Under the pieces are notes generated by a model. That model saw only the letters and a program-made list of their open reading frames with translations. It made no database searches and was not told the DNA's origin. A stretch of 64,000 nucleotides of DNA from an uncultured Mesonia sp. (lineage in GTDB: Bacteria > Bacteroidota > Bacteroidia > Flavobacteriales > Flavobacteriaceae). A program made the translations under genes and the position numbers. The stretch is from NCBI GenBank assembly GCA_947494545.1, contig CANLVH010000006.1, forward strand, positions 62,001-126,000, read 5' to 3'. Shown here piece after piece: positions 38,399 to 48,308 of this stretch; position 1 is the first letter of the stretch, and every line of letters starts with the position of its first letter.

Positions 38399-39226
38399 AT
38401 GACAGATTTTATAAAAACCACCGAGCAGGAATCTAATCATCACGATTTAGAAAAAAAATCTGTTAAAGATTTGCTTTTAGCTATAAACAAGGAAGACCAA
38501 TCGGTTGCTTTGGCAGTGCAAAAAGTTATTCCGGCTATAGAAGCTTTAGTAAATCAAATTGTAGAAAAACTACAAGACGGCGGCAGACTATTTTATATTG
38601 GTGCTGGTACTAGTGGTAGATTAGGAATTTTAGACGCCAGCGAATGTCCGCCTACTTTTGGCGTATCTAAAGACTTGGTAATTGGATTAATTGCCGGCGG
38701 AGACACCGCTATTAGAGATGCAGTAGAATTTGCTGAAGATAATTACCAGCAAGCCTGGAAAGATCTAGAAAATCATTATATTTCAGAAAAAGATGTGGTG
38801 GTTGGTATTGCGGCTTCGGGTACTACGCCTTATGTAATTGGAGGTTTAGAAAAATGTAACCAAAATAATATAGTAACCGGTTGTATCACATGCAATGCCG
38901 GAAGTCCGTTAGGAAAAACAGCTAAATTTCCTATTGAAGTAGTTGTAGGACCCGAATTTGTTACCGGAAGTTCGCGCATGAAAGCCGGTACAGCGCAAAA
39001 AATGGTACTTAATATGTTATCTACCACTACCATGATTCAGTTAGGAAGAGTAGAAGACAATAAAATGGTAGATATGCAATTAAGCAACCATAAATTGGTA
39101 GAACGCGGCATAAAAATGATTCAGGAAAGAGTAAAAGTTAGTCACGATAAAGCAGCAAAAGCTTTAGAGAAATATGGAAGTGTTAGAAAAGCAATAAAAA
39201 ATTTAAGTAATGAGAAAGCACACTAA
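38399..39226 (+). CDS. murQ: N-acetylmuramic acid 6-phosphate etherase
   Basis: 275-aa SIS-domain enzyme that cleaves the lactyl ether of MurNAc 6-phosphate during cell-wall recycling. Diagnostic segments are GAGTSGRLGILDASECPPTFG, VVGIAASGTTPYVIGG and SSRMKAGTAQKMVLNMLSTTTMI. I chose ATG 38399 (MTDFIKTTEQES) over a TTG at 38390 that would overlap the DUF4249 stop. It overlaps the next gene by 17 bases. Confidence 0.95.
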   Translation: MTDFIKTTEQESNHHDLEKKSVKDLLLAINKEDQSVALAVQKVIPAIEALVNQIVEKLQDGGRLFYIGAGTSGRLGILDASECPPTFGVSKDLVIGLIAGGDTAIRDAVEFAEDNYQQAWKDLENHYISEKDVVVGIAASGTTPYVIGGLEKCNQNNIVTGCITCNAGSPLGKTAKFPIEVVVGPEFVTGSSRMKAGTAQKMVLNMLSTTTMIQLGRVEDNKMVDMQLSNHKLVERGIKMIQERVKVSHDKAAKALEKYGSVRKAIKNLSNEKAH

Positions 39227-39434
39227 TAAAGAATTTTTAGCAAAAGGTTTAAAATATTTAGCGGCTGCGCTTCCTACAGCATTTATTGGCCCGGTAATCT
39301 TACATAGTGCCTTTAATAACCAAGATCATCCTTTTTATATTGCGGTTTTAATTTTAGGGTTAATTGCCTGCGGTGGCGCAATTTTTTTGATGTTTAAAGG
39401 AATAAGTACTTTGGTTAAAGCACTGTTTGATTAA
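39210..39434 (+). CDS. DUF6095 family small membrane protein
   Basis: 74-aa protein with two hydrophobic helices (YLAAALPTAFIGPVILHSAF and FYIAVLILGLIACGGAIFLM). I recognise the flavobacterial DUF6095 family, commonly found behind murQ. Its ATG lies within the last 17 bases of murQ, so translation is probably coupled. Function unknown; inner membrane location is inferred. Confidence 0.8.
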   Translation: MRKHTNKEFLAKGLKYLAAALPTAFIGPVILHSAFNNQDHPFYIAVLILGLIACGGAIFLMFKGISTLVKALFD

Positions 39435-39474
39435 AACCACTATATTCTCTACAAATTTTTCTACGACGAATTAT

Positions 39475-39514
39475 TTCCGTAAAGGAAATAAATTGCTTTT
39501 TTTTCTTTACGGAA
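39475..39514. repeat. Inverted pair of TTCCGTAAAG decamers forming a hairpin
   Basis: TTCCGTAAAG (39475-39484) is followed 20 bases later by CTTTACGGAA (39505-39514), which gives a perfect 10-bp stem extended by flanking A/T pairs. It lies about 40 bp after the DUF6095 stop. It may stop transcription, although the T run after the stem is weak. Confidence 0.8.
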
Positions 39515-39568
39515 AATAAAAATGCTAGTAAAATAAGCTACTAACGAAATAAACTTCTTGCAAAAAAA

Positions 39569-39666
39569 TAGCTGTCTCAAAATTTTCCTGAATTACTATT
39601 TTATTAAAGCAAAATTATTTTTTAAATTCTACTCGCAATAGCATTGCGGAAGCTTTGAGACAGCTA
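39569..39666 (-). terminator. Long inverted repeat (terminator-like), loop about 70 nt
   Basis: Left arm TAGCTGTCTCAAAA (39569-39582) pairs with CTTTGAGACAGCTA (39653-39666), 13 of 14 bases. The minus strand continues into seven T residues, so it would terminate the DUF6252 gene. The loop contains cgcaatagcattgcg, a smaller palindrome. Confidence 0.7.
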
Positions 39667-39686
39667 CACTAAATCTTTATTTTGGT

Positions 39687-41018
39687 TTACATACTTACAT
39701 CCATTGTAAACTCGCCTTCTGTCACGGTTAACGTATCGCCGTTTCCGGTTTCTGCTGTAAACGCAAAAGTACCACTTACCATATCGCCATTTATACTCGT
39801 AATAGTGATTTCTCCAGTATCCGGTAAAGAAGCATAATCTAAAGTAGAATTGCCTTCCTCGTAAAAAATATTGGCAGAGTATGCTGCCGGCGGAGCAGTT
39901 ATAGCAAAAGTTCCTGTTTCTACATTTTGCGGTAAAGTAAGCTGGATAGACATATCTAAATCTGAGTCAAACGAAATTCCGATATTATCACCTCCCGCTC
40001 CAAAAATGGTAAAAATGCTTGCTTCAAACGGCTCTCCGTCAATTAAAGCTGTAGCGGAATTTGGCGATTCTGCTTCTCCAAAACTCACGTTTTCAAAAAC
40101 GCCTTCTGTCATACTAATATCTGCTTCTTCGCCAAACGCGTCTACTAAAGTACCACTAAAAGTACCGGTAGCAGTTTTATTGGTAGTATCAAAAGAAGTA
40201 ATGGTCAAAGTACCTTCTGAGCTGGAATAAACCGGGCTAGACTCGTCTGTAGAGTCTACATTGTATAAAATTAAAGCTTCGGCATTTTCATTACTTCCTA
40301 GAACAAAATCGCCTTCTCCCGGATTAAAAACTTGTACTACAATTTGTTGGTTACCAACGGTAGCTTCCATAACTAAACCATCTTGGTTATTATTTGCAGC
40401 TACTTGATTATCGCTAAACAGCTCGCCGTCTAATTTTACTTCAAAAGTAGCGTCTCCTCCTCCGGTTGGCGGAGTTTGGTCTGACTCTAAATTAACATTG
40501 CTAAAAACACCTTGGGTAACTTCTACCGTTACAATTTCTAAACTACCGTCTTCTTGCTCTACTTCTCTTTGTGCGGTAAAAGAAAAATTACCAGAAATAA
40601 TACCTGCTTGCGCATCATAAGCTGTAACGGTTAAACTGCCGGTAGCATCTGGCGGATTGGTCATGTATTGTTGATTTTGACCCATCTCCATATAGGTTGC
40701 TATGCCATCTCCTTCGGTATAATTAGATAATGTAAAATCTCCTGTGCCAAATCCGGCGTAGGTTAATTGGATAGATGTTCCGTCTGCTAACGAGCCGGAG
40801 ATGATGGTCATATCATTTTCTGTAATAGCGTTAGAAAAGTTGGCCACAAAATTGGTAGAATCTACAACTGCTTCAAAACTCGCATTGGCGTTACCACCAC
40901 CGCCGGGCGGATTGGGTCCGGGACCAAATTCTCCTTCTAAGGGTTCGTTATCGCAGCTACTTAATGCAAAAAAAGCAAAAATTGCTGCGGCAAAACTTAA
41001 TAGGGTGTATTTTTTCAT
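39687..41018 (-). CDS. Lipoprotein with three DUF6252-like repeats
   Basis: 443-aa lipoprotein (FAALFFALSSC-type signal: MKKYTLLSFAAAIFAFFALSSC), then a proline/glycine-rich linker (GPGPNPPGGGG) and three similar beta-rich repeats of about 130 residues at roughly 45-175, 185-310 and 315-443. Each has an opening strand with F-x-A/V-x-x-D, a middle GDF-V/T-L strand, an acidic YxxxxG-x-ITITS turn and a SGTFxFTA...TxGxF end. This fits the DUF6252 family as I remember it. Surface or periplasmic location; function unknown. Confidence 0.75.
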   Translation of the reverse strand: MKKYTLLSFAAAIFAFFALSSCDNEPLEGEFGPGPNPPGGGGNANASFEAVVDSTNFVANFSNAITENDMTIISGSLADGTSIQLTYAGFGTGDFTLSNYTEGDGIATYMEMGQNQQYMTNPPDATGSLTVTAYDAQAGIISGNFSFTAQREVEQEDGSLEIVTVEVTQGVFSNVNLESDQTPPTGGGDATFEVKLDGELFSDNQVAANNNQDGLVMEATVGNQQIVVQVFNPGEGDFVLGSNENAEALILYNVDSTDESSPVYSSSEGTLTITSFDTTNKTATGTFSGTLVDAFGEEADISMTEGVFENVSFGEAESPNSATALIDGEPFEASIFTIFGAGGDNIGISFDSDLDMSIQLTLPQNVETGTFAITAPPAAYSANIFYEEGNSTLDYASLPDTGEITITSINGDMVSGTFAFTAETGNGDTLTVTEGEFTMDVSM

Positions 41019-41076
41019 AAATAAGTTTAAGTAAATTAATAATTGGGTTTCACAAACTTAAACAAAAATTTCTAAA

Positions 41077-42396
41077 CTAAAATCTAGTTTTTGGTACGCG
41101 TAGTAAAAGAAAAATACCTGCTACAAAAAATACAATGAGCAACAAAATAGAATACCTTATGCTACCGGTTACTTGTGCTACCAAGCCATAAGAAAACATG
41201 CCGATAACAATTCCTATCTTTTCCGAGACATCGTAAAAACTAAAATACGATGCCGTGTCTACAGCATTTTCCGGCAATAATTTAGAATAAGTACTTCTAG
41301 AAAGCGACTGAATACCACCCATTACCAAACCAACCGCTGCCGCAGCAACATAAAACTGATTGGGCGTAGTTATAAAGTAAGCGTAAACGCAAATAACTAC
41401 CCAGATGCAATTTATAGTAATTAAGGTTTGAATATTACCCCATTTTTTAGAGGCTTTTGCCGTAAAAGTTGCGCCAATAATTGCAACCAATTGTATTAAT
41501 AAAATACTAACTATAAGCCCGACAGTGGGATCTTGTTTACCCCAGTTAAGCTCTTCTATACCAAAATAGGTTGCAATAAGCATGATGGTTTGCACCGCCA
41601 TAGAATAAAGAAAAAACGCATATAAATAGCGGCGTAACCTAAGGTTTTTAGTAAGCCGCGAAGCAATTTTTTTAAGCTCTTTAAAACCGTTAAATAATAC
41701 GTTTTTGCTTAATTTTTGTCTTCTATTGCCACGCGGAAGGTATAGATAAGTATATTGGCTAAATCCAAGCCACCAAATACCGGTTAACACAAAAGACAAA
41801 CGTGTTGGCAAGTCTTTACTCTCAAAACCAAAACTGTCGTAAAACATTATTAAAGCAAGGCAAATAAGCAATAAAATAACGCTACCTATATAACCTAAAG
41901 AAAAACCTTTGGCACTTATTTTATCTTGCTGCTGCGGAAAAGCAATATCTGGCAAATAGGAATTATAAAAAACCAAGCTTCCCCAAAACCCGATGAGCGC
42001 TAAAAAATAACATAATAAACCCAGCCAAAGAAAATCTAAATCAAACCAAAAAAGACCAATACAACTCAGCGCGCCCAGGTAGTTAAAAAACTTCATAAAG
42101 GCTTTTTTGTTTCCTACATAGTCTGCAATACCACTTAAAAATGGCGACAGCATAGAAACTGCTAAAAAAGCCAAACCGGTGGTATAACTAATTAAGGTGT
42201 CATTATTCCAACTTATTCCTAAAAAGTTTACCTTATCGGAAAGAATTTGGCCTTCTTCGTTTTTTACAATGGTAAGCGCACCATAAAATATGGGAAAAAT
42301 AGCCGACGAAATCACCAAGTTATAAACCGAATTGGCCCAATCGTAAAAAGCCCAAGCGTGGAGTAATTTTTTGTTTCCTTTAGGAAGGTTTTTCAT
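41077..42396 (-). CDS. MFS transporter, UMF1/Atg22-like
   Basis: 439-aa inner-membrane protein with about twelve hydrophobic helices. The N-terminus HAWAFYDWANSVYNLVISSAIFPIFYGAL and the segment LSPFLSGIADYVGNKKAFMKFF are hallmarks of the UMF1/Atg22 group, whose eukaryotic relatives export amino acids from vacuoles. The later GVVMGGIQSLSRSTYSKLLPE-type loop also matches (GLVMGGIQSLSRS). The substrate is unknown. Start ATG 42396 was chosen over a TTG at 42405. Its leader contains the first copy of the 35-bp direct repeat flanking the neighbouring cassette. Confidence 0.88.
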   Translation of the reverse strand: MKNLPKGNKKLLHAWAFYDWANSVYNLVISSAIFPIFYGALTIVKNEEGQILSDKVNFLGISWNNDTLISYTTGLAFLAVSMLSPFLSGIADYVGNKKAFMKFFNYLGALSCIGLFWFDLDFLWLGLLCYFLALIGFWGSLVFYNSYLPDIAFPQQQDKISAKGFSLGYIGSVILLLICLALIMFYDSFGFESKDLPTRLSFVLTGIWWLGFSQYTYLYLPRGNRRQKLSKNVLFNGFKELKKIASRLTKNLRLRRYLYAFFLYSMAVQTIMLIATYFGIEELNWGKQDPTVGLIVSILLIQLVAIIGATFTAKASKKWGNIQTLITINCIWVVICVYAYFITTPNQFYVAAAAVGLVMGGIQSLSRSTYSKLLPENAVDTASYFSFYDVSEKIGIVIGMFSYGLVAQVTGSIRYSILLLIVFFVAGIFLLLRVPKTRF

Positions 42397-42401
42397 TTTT
42401 T

Positions 42402-42440
42402 GCAACGTGTTTGGCGGCTAAAAATAGAAAAACCTTTTTA
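42402..42440. repeat. Direct repeat flanking the 42.4-44.1 kb cassette, left copy
   Basis: The core gtttggcggctaaaaatag and the following aaaaaccttttta (42409-42440) recur at 44130-44160 with one base deleted. The preceding tgcaa also recurs. It lies directly upstream of the MFS gene. Confidence 0.85.
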
Positions 42441-42592
42441 AAAAAATAAAATTTTCTAAACATTTGAGTTTAAACCTTGATTAATATTTTAACATTTTTT
42501 TAACTTTAATTTTATTCTTAAAAAATTAATTTTAAAGCACAATTATTTCGAAATTTTTGTATAAATCATTGTTTAATTAAAACTTTTTAAAG

Positions 42593-43348
42593 ATGTTTAG
42601 AAAATTTAATTTAGGTTTTTTTGCCATTGTTTTAACTTTAATTTCTTGTAGTACTGATTCTAATGATTTACAAACGAGTGAAAATACAGATCAGTCAAAT
42701 TCAATGGCTCGTCCAAATAACATGACGGCAGGCGAGGTGCACAATAACATGTTGGATAGATTCTACGACTCGAATTATAATTCATTTAATTTTGAAGATG
42801 TAGTAAATGTTATTGATGAAGAATTAATTGTAATTAAATCTCCTGTTACATTTAGTAGTGTTTTGGAAGAAAATAATCAAATACAACAGGATTTGAAAAA
42901 GCTTGTGAAATATGAAGGAGATATTGATCAAATAAATGCTTTTTTCACTCAATTAAGAGATGATGGTATAAGTACGCCTGAACAGTATTACTATTCTAAG
43001 AAATTGATGAATATTCACAAGGATTATGAAGGTAATATTAAATCTTTCAATTCAGCGTTAGACAATTATGAAAATGAAATTATTGCTGATAATAATTTGA
43101 GTACTTCTTTTAAAGAGAATTTTTTAGATGCTTCTTCCATATCCCGATTTTCACATCAATTTTGGTATGAAAATAATTTAAATAGTACTTCTCGTGTTTC
43201 TCATATAGCTGGAGCTGATACAGCTGGAGCGCTTACAATGATTCAAACTGGAGCTGTAACTTATGGCAGTATGTTTGGTGGTCCTTGGGGAGGTTTCGCG
43301 GTATTAGTAGGCGGGGCGGCTCTCTCATCAATTATGGCAGCTAATTAA
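42593..43348 (+). CDS. Unrecognised lipoprotein with Gly/Ala-rich hydrophobic C-terminal tail
   Basis: 251 aa, not recognised. The N-terminus MFRKFNLGFFAIVLTLISC is a lipoprotein signal; the mature part is Asn/Asp/Ser rich, then helical (about 75-185). The last 45 residues turn abruptly hydrophobic: AGADTAGALTMIQTGAV and MFGGPWGGFAVLVGGAAL, with GG pairs and GxxxG-like spacing, as in pore-forming bacteriocin tails. The start is ATG 42593 after a very AT-rich leader. Codon use is more AT-rich than neighbours. It is followed after 20 bp by a four-helix membrane protein, and both lie between direct repeats. A secreted membrane-active toxin with its immunity protein is one reading; a plain surface lipoprotein is the alternative. 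Confidence 0.7.
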   Translation: MFRKFNLGFFAIVLTLISCSTDSNDLQTSENTDQSNSMARPNNMTAGEVHNNMLDRFYDSNYNSFNFEDVVNVIDEELIVIKSPVTFSSVLEENNQIQQDLKKLVKYEGDIDQINAFFTQLRDDGISTPEQYYYSKKLMNIHKDYEGNIKSFNSALDNYENEIIADNNLSTSFKENFLDASSISRFSHQFWYENNLNSTSRVSHIAGADTAGALTMIQTGAVTYGSMFGGPWGGFAVLVGGAALSSIMAAN

Positions 43349-43368
43349 TTTTTCAAATTTGGATAAAT

Positions 43369-44058
43369 ATGAGACGCTTGCATATTAAGTTAGCTTTTCC
43401 GTACAATTGGTACAACTACAGAAAAATTAAGGTCTATGATAATGAAGGATATTTAATATCAAAAATAGGTAATTGTGAGCAAAAAATCATAGACATTTCT
43501 ATGAAATCAGAATATGTAATACTTAAAATGGATTATTTTAAGTCTAAAATTAAATTACCACAAGATAAAGATGATATCTATCTAATTTCTTATTTAGACT
43601 TCAGAGACAGTTTCCCTGTTAAATATTTTGATTTATTTAAGCGTAAATGTTTAACCGGCCGAATAGTTAACAATGAATCTTTTGAAGATTTTAATTTAGA
43701 TTTTTATGAAAACGCCTCTAAGCAGATGAAGAAATCAAAGCCTAACCTACCTAATTTACTTTTGGGCACTTTGATTTCGTTGGCTTTAATTTTTTTCGGA
43801 ACCTTACAACAGCAAAATAAAGATGATAATGCTTTAGTTATATTTATTGGCGTTGCAAGTTTGGCTTCTTTACTGTTAATTTACAAACAACGAAAGAAGT
43901 TGTTAAACTATGACTATAAAAGTCGTGTAATAGCTACGGGAATAGCTTTTTTGCTCGCTATTTTCCTTTTAAAAGGATTGAACTTTTACTTACTATCTAT
44001 TATCTTAATTTTTAGTTTGGTTTTTCTTTATTTTGCTTTAAAAAAAGTAGAAGTGTAA
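43369..44058 (+). CDS. Unrecognised membrane protein, soluble N-domain plus four helices
   Basis: 229 aa, no family recognised. Residues 1-125 look like a cytosolic beta-rich domain (RRLHIKLAFPYNWYNYRKIK, DNEGYLISKIGNCEQKI). Four hydrophobic helices follow, at about 126-148 (LLLGTLISLALIFFGTL), 155-175 (ALVIFIGVASLASLLLIY), 188-204 (ATGIAFLLAIFLLKGL) and 207-225 (LLSIILIFSLVFLYFAL). It begins 20 bp after the lipoprotein gene, has its own terminator and is similarly AT-rich. The layout suits an immunity or accessory partner, but this is inference from context only. Confidence 0.7.
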   Translation: MRRLHIKLAFPYNWYNYRKIKVYDNEGYLISKIGNCEQKIIDISMKSEYVILKMDYFKSKIKLPQDKDDIYLISYLDFRDSFPVKYFDLFKRKCLTGRIVNNESFEDFNLDFYENASKQMKKSKPNLPNLLLGTLISLALIFFGTLQQQNKDDNALVIFIGVASLASLLLIYKQRKKLLNYDYKSRVIATGIAFLLAIFLLKGLNFYLLSIILIFSLVFLYFALKKVEV

Positions 44059-44082
44059 AAATTTTTACTAAGTTTATTTAAT

Positions 44083-44111
44083 AAAGGCTGTCGTTTCTTA
44101 CGATGGCCTTT
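44083..44111 (+). terminator. Rho-independent terminator of the cassette
   Basis: Stem aaaggctgtcg/cgatggccttt with wobble pairs and a 7-base loop, followed by a T run on the plus strand. It lies 24 bp after the membrane protein stop. Confidence 0.8.
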
Positions 44112-44125
44112 TTAATAATTTATAT

Positions 44126-44160
44126 GCAAGTTTGGCGCTAAAAATAGAAAAACCTTTTTA
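44126..44160. repeat. Direct repeat flanking the cassette, right copy
   Basis: tgcaagtttggcgctaaaaa followed by tagaaaaaccttttta repeats the left copy at 42402-42440 with small indels. It ends in the left arm of the hairpin at 44148-44180, so the left copy looks like a duplicate cut off inside that hairpin. Confidence 0.85.
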
Positions 44161-44180
44161 CTCTAAGCAAAAAGGTTTTT
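44148..44180. terminator. Bidirectional hairpin
   Basis: Perfect 12-bp palindrome AAAAACCTTTTT/AAAAAGGTTTTT with a 9-base loop. T runs follow on both strands, between the converging cassette and ABC-F genes. Confidence 0.75.
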
Positions 44181-44202
44181 AAAAATCTGTTTCTTTTTTT
44201 TG

Positions 44203-44300
44203 TGCAAGGGGTAGCAGCGGCATCCTTTTTTTGCTTTTAAAAAGCAGAAAAAGATATAGCGGATAACCCGACCCTTTTTACTTTTGAAATAAAAAGGGAT
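44203..44300. repeat. Likely flavobacterial intergenic palindromic repeat
   Basis: Contains ggggtagcagcggcatcc, a central ttgctttt/aaaagcag hairpin, tatagcggataacccgaccc and a final CCCTTTTTA/TAAAAAGGG stem. I recall closely similar sequences between genes in many Flavobacteriaceae. It sits against the ABC-F stop at 44313 and may end that transcript. Confidence 0.5.
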
Positions 44301-44312
44301 GCACCCAACTAC

Positions 44313-45941
<1,629 letters not shown>

Positions 45942-46045
45942 CTAAATTTTTTGCAAAAATAACTAAATAAAACTACTTCCGGAAAGATTAACTTTTAAGT
46001 TTTGGTTTTAACGCTGAGTTAACATTAACACTATCTTACAGCAAC

Positions 46046-46053
46046 TATATTTG
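46046..46053 (+). promoter_or_regulatory. Bacteroidota -7 box
   Basis: TATATTTG, an exact TAnnTTTG match, ends 27 bases before ATG 46081. It supports that start over the frame opening at 46051. Confidence 0.6.
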
Positions 46054-46080
46054 TGCGAGAGCCTACTATTTAAAACCACT

Positions 46081-47496
46081 ATGCGATTCTTATTATTAGT
46101 ACTTCTTAGCGGTATTTCTTTTATTTTTCTTTCTTGCGAAAATGAAAGTCAACCAAAAAGAACTTATTTTTCTGGAGAGATAGTTAATCCAACTTCTGAT
46201 TTAATTACCCTAGAAAGACAAGATACTATTGTAGATAGTATTTATCTAAACGATAAAAACAAATTTTTTTATCAATTTCCTGAAGACGCAGAAGGTTTAT
46301 ACACTTTTAGACACGCTCCCGAAACGCAAATTTTTTATATTGAAAAAGGTGACAGCCTTTTGGTGCATTTAAATACGATAGAGTTTGACGAATCTATGAT
46401 GTATAGTGGCGAAGGAGCAGCCAAAAATAATTTTCTTATGGAAATGTTTTTGCTAAACGAGGCTAATAACGATTTGTTATTTTCGTATTATAAAATACCA
46501 CCTAGTGAATTTGCTGCTAAAACAGACTCGATAAAAAAACAAAGAGAAGAACGCTTAAACCAATTAACCGCAAAACATGCTTTCTCTGAAAGTTTTAAAG
46601 ATTTGGCGCAAAAAACTATAGACTATGAGTTTTATGGCTTGTTAGAACGCTACTCGTTTTTGATAAAAAAATACGTAGAAGAATTTCAAAATCAATTTCC
46701 CGAAGATTTTTATGCCTACCGTGAGAAAGTAAATTTTAACGACAAAGATTTACAAGGCCATTATATTTACCGACGTTTTTTAGATAACTTCCTTAAAAAT
46801 AAGTCTTTAGATTATTGTTTAAAAAATAATATGGATAGAGATTGCTATAGGTTACACAGTATAAATAACCTTCAACGAAGAATACAATTAGCAGATTCTA
46901 TCTTTGACTTACCCGATTTAAAAAACCGTTTTATCAAAACCTTTGCGCAACGAGAAATTATCTATTCTGAAAAGGCTGCGCATATAGATACTGCTTTGCA
47001 AGTAATTAAAAAATTTGATTTAAGTAAAAAGAACAAACAAAAGCTTCGGGATTTGGCAGAAATACAAAGTTCTTTTTTAACGGGTCACGACATTTCCAAC
47101 AAAAGCTTATTAAACAGTAAATTGCAAAAAGTTGCTTTTAAAGATATTAGCGACAAACCCAAGGTTTTATTTTATTGGTCTATTTATTCTGGGGAGCAAC
47201 ATAAGCGCCAACATACTATTGTAAATAAGTTACGGAATAAATATCCGGAAATTGCCTTTATAGGAATAAATGTAGATGCCAAAGAAACCGATCTATGGCA
47301 AAAAACCATTGAAAATTTTGATTATCACGAAGAGTACGAATATCAAATTTATAATGTAGGTGCTAAGAAACCTCTCTACAGAAATTACCTAAACAACATT
47401 TTATTTGTTAACGGAAACTCTATAGTAAAAGATGGCAGGTTACAACTAGACGATTCTTATCTGGAAGATTATATTTTGCAGTTTTTAAATATGTAA
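46081..47496 (+). CDS. Thioredoxin-fold lipoprotein lacking the CxxC motif
   Basis: 471-aa lipoprotein starting at ATG 46081 (MRFLLLVLLSGISFIFLSC). The N-terminal beta region resembles the DUF4369-type domain of TlpA-like proteins (FSGEIVNPTSDLITLERQDTIVDSIYL), a long helical middle follows, and the C-terminal 130 residues look like a thioredoxin fold (KPKVLFYWSIYSGEQHKRQ, EIAFIGINVDAKETDLWQ). Where TlpA has WCxxC this protein has YSGEQ, so redox activity through a CxxC is not expected. The role may be binding or structural, by inference. Confidence 0.7.
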   Translation: MRFLLLVLLSGISFIFLSCENESQPKRTYFSGEIVNPTSDLITLERQDTIVDSIYLNDKNKFFYQFPEDAEGLYTFRHAPETQIFYIEKGDSLLVHLNTIEFDESMMYSGEGAAKNNFLMEMFLLNEANNDLLFSYYKIPPSEFAAKTDSIKKQREERLNQLTAKHAFSESFKDLAQKTIDYEFYGLLERYSFLIKKYVEEFQNQFPEDFYAYREKVNFNDKDLQGHYIYRRFLDNFLKNKSLDYCLKNNMDRDCYRLHSINNLQRRIQLADSIFDLPDLKNRFIKTFAQREIIYSEKAAHIDTALQVIKKFDLSKKNKQKLRDLAEIQSSFLTGHDISNKSLLNSKLQKVAFKDISDKPKVLFYWSIYSGEQHKRQHTIVNKLRNKYPEIAFIGINVDAKETDLWQKTIENFDYHEEYEYQIYNVGAKKPLYRNYLNNILFVNGNSIVKDGRLQLDDSYLEDYILQFLNM

Positions 47497-47564
47497 AACG
47501 ATTCTTAGTTGTAGTGTAGATTTTACTTTATAAATGTCTTGCTGTTAAAAATTCCGTAAAGAAA

Positions 47565-47588
47565 AAAGCCTTCTAAAAAGAAGGCTTT
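47565..47588. terminator. Rho-independent terminator
   Basis: Perfect stem AAAGCCTTCT/AGAAGGCTTT with a 4-base loop. The minus strand runs into TTTTTTC, so it mainly terminates the aldolase gene; the plus-strand gene may also use it. A TTCCGTAAAG copy adjoins at 47552-47561. Confidence 0.85.
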
Positions 47589-47616
47589 ATAATGCGATTT
47601 TTGGATTAAAAGAGAT

Positions 47617-48273
47617 TTATTTATTTCCTTTTTTATAATCTGCTAAAAATTTCTCTAAACCAATATCGGTTAAAGGGTGTTTTAATAAACCATCTATAGA
47701 AGATAAAGGTCCGGTCATTACATCTGCGCCAATTTTAGCACAGTCTATTACGTGCATTGTGTGACGTATAGAAGCTGCAAGAATTTCGGTTTCAAAACCA
47801 TAATTATCAAAAATTCCGCGTATTTCTGCAATCAAATTTAAACCGTCTGTAGAAATATCGTCTAATCTACCAATAAATGGCGATACATAAGTTGCGCCGG
47901 CTTTTGCTGCCAACAAAGCTTGTCCCGCAGAAAATACCAGCGTACAATTGGTTTTTATACCGTTATCGCTAAAATATTTTATTGCTTTTATGCCGTCTTT
48001 TATCATTGGTACTTTCACAACAATTTGCTCGTGTAAAGCCGCCAATTCTTCTCCTTCTTTAACAATATCGTCATAATTGGTAGCTATAACTTCTGCACTA
48101 ACATCACCATCTACAATCTCGCAAATATCTTTGTAATGTTTAATAATATTATCTCTTCCGGTAATACCTTCTTTTGCCATTAAAGAAGGATTGGTAGTAA
48201 CTCCATCTAAAACGCCTAAATCTTGCGCTTCTTTAATTTGCTCTAAATTAGCTGTGTCTATAAAAAATTTCAT
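47617..48273 (-). CDS. fsa: Fructose-6-phosphate aldolase / small transaldolase
   Basis: 218-aa TIM-barrel enzyme of the short transaldolase group: [36 protein letters not shown] at the start, the Schiff-base lysine in [20 protein letters not shown] context (preceding strand), and [23 protein letters not shown] later. Such proteins act either as fructose-6-phosphate aldolase or as transaldolase in the pentose phosphate pathway; sequence alone does not separate them here. Cytoplasmic. It has its own terminator. Confidence 0.9.
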   Translation of the reverse strand: MKFFIDTANLEQIKEAQDLGVLDGVTTNPSLMAKEGITGRDNIIKHYKDICEIVDGDVSAEVIATNYDDIVKEGEELAALHEQIVVKVPMIKDGIKAIKYFSDNGIKTNCTLVFSAGQALLAAKAGATYVSPFIGRLDDISTDGLNLIAEIRGIFDNYGFETEILAASIRHTMHVIDCAKIGADVMTGPLSSIDGLLKHPLTDIGLEKFLADYKKGNK

Positions 48274-48308
48274 GTTGTGTTGATTTTTATTTTTTCTTGT
48301 TTACAAAG

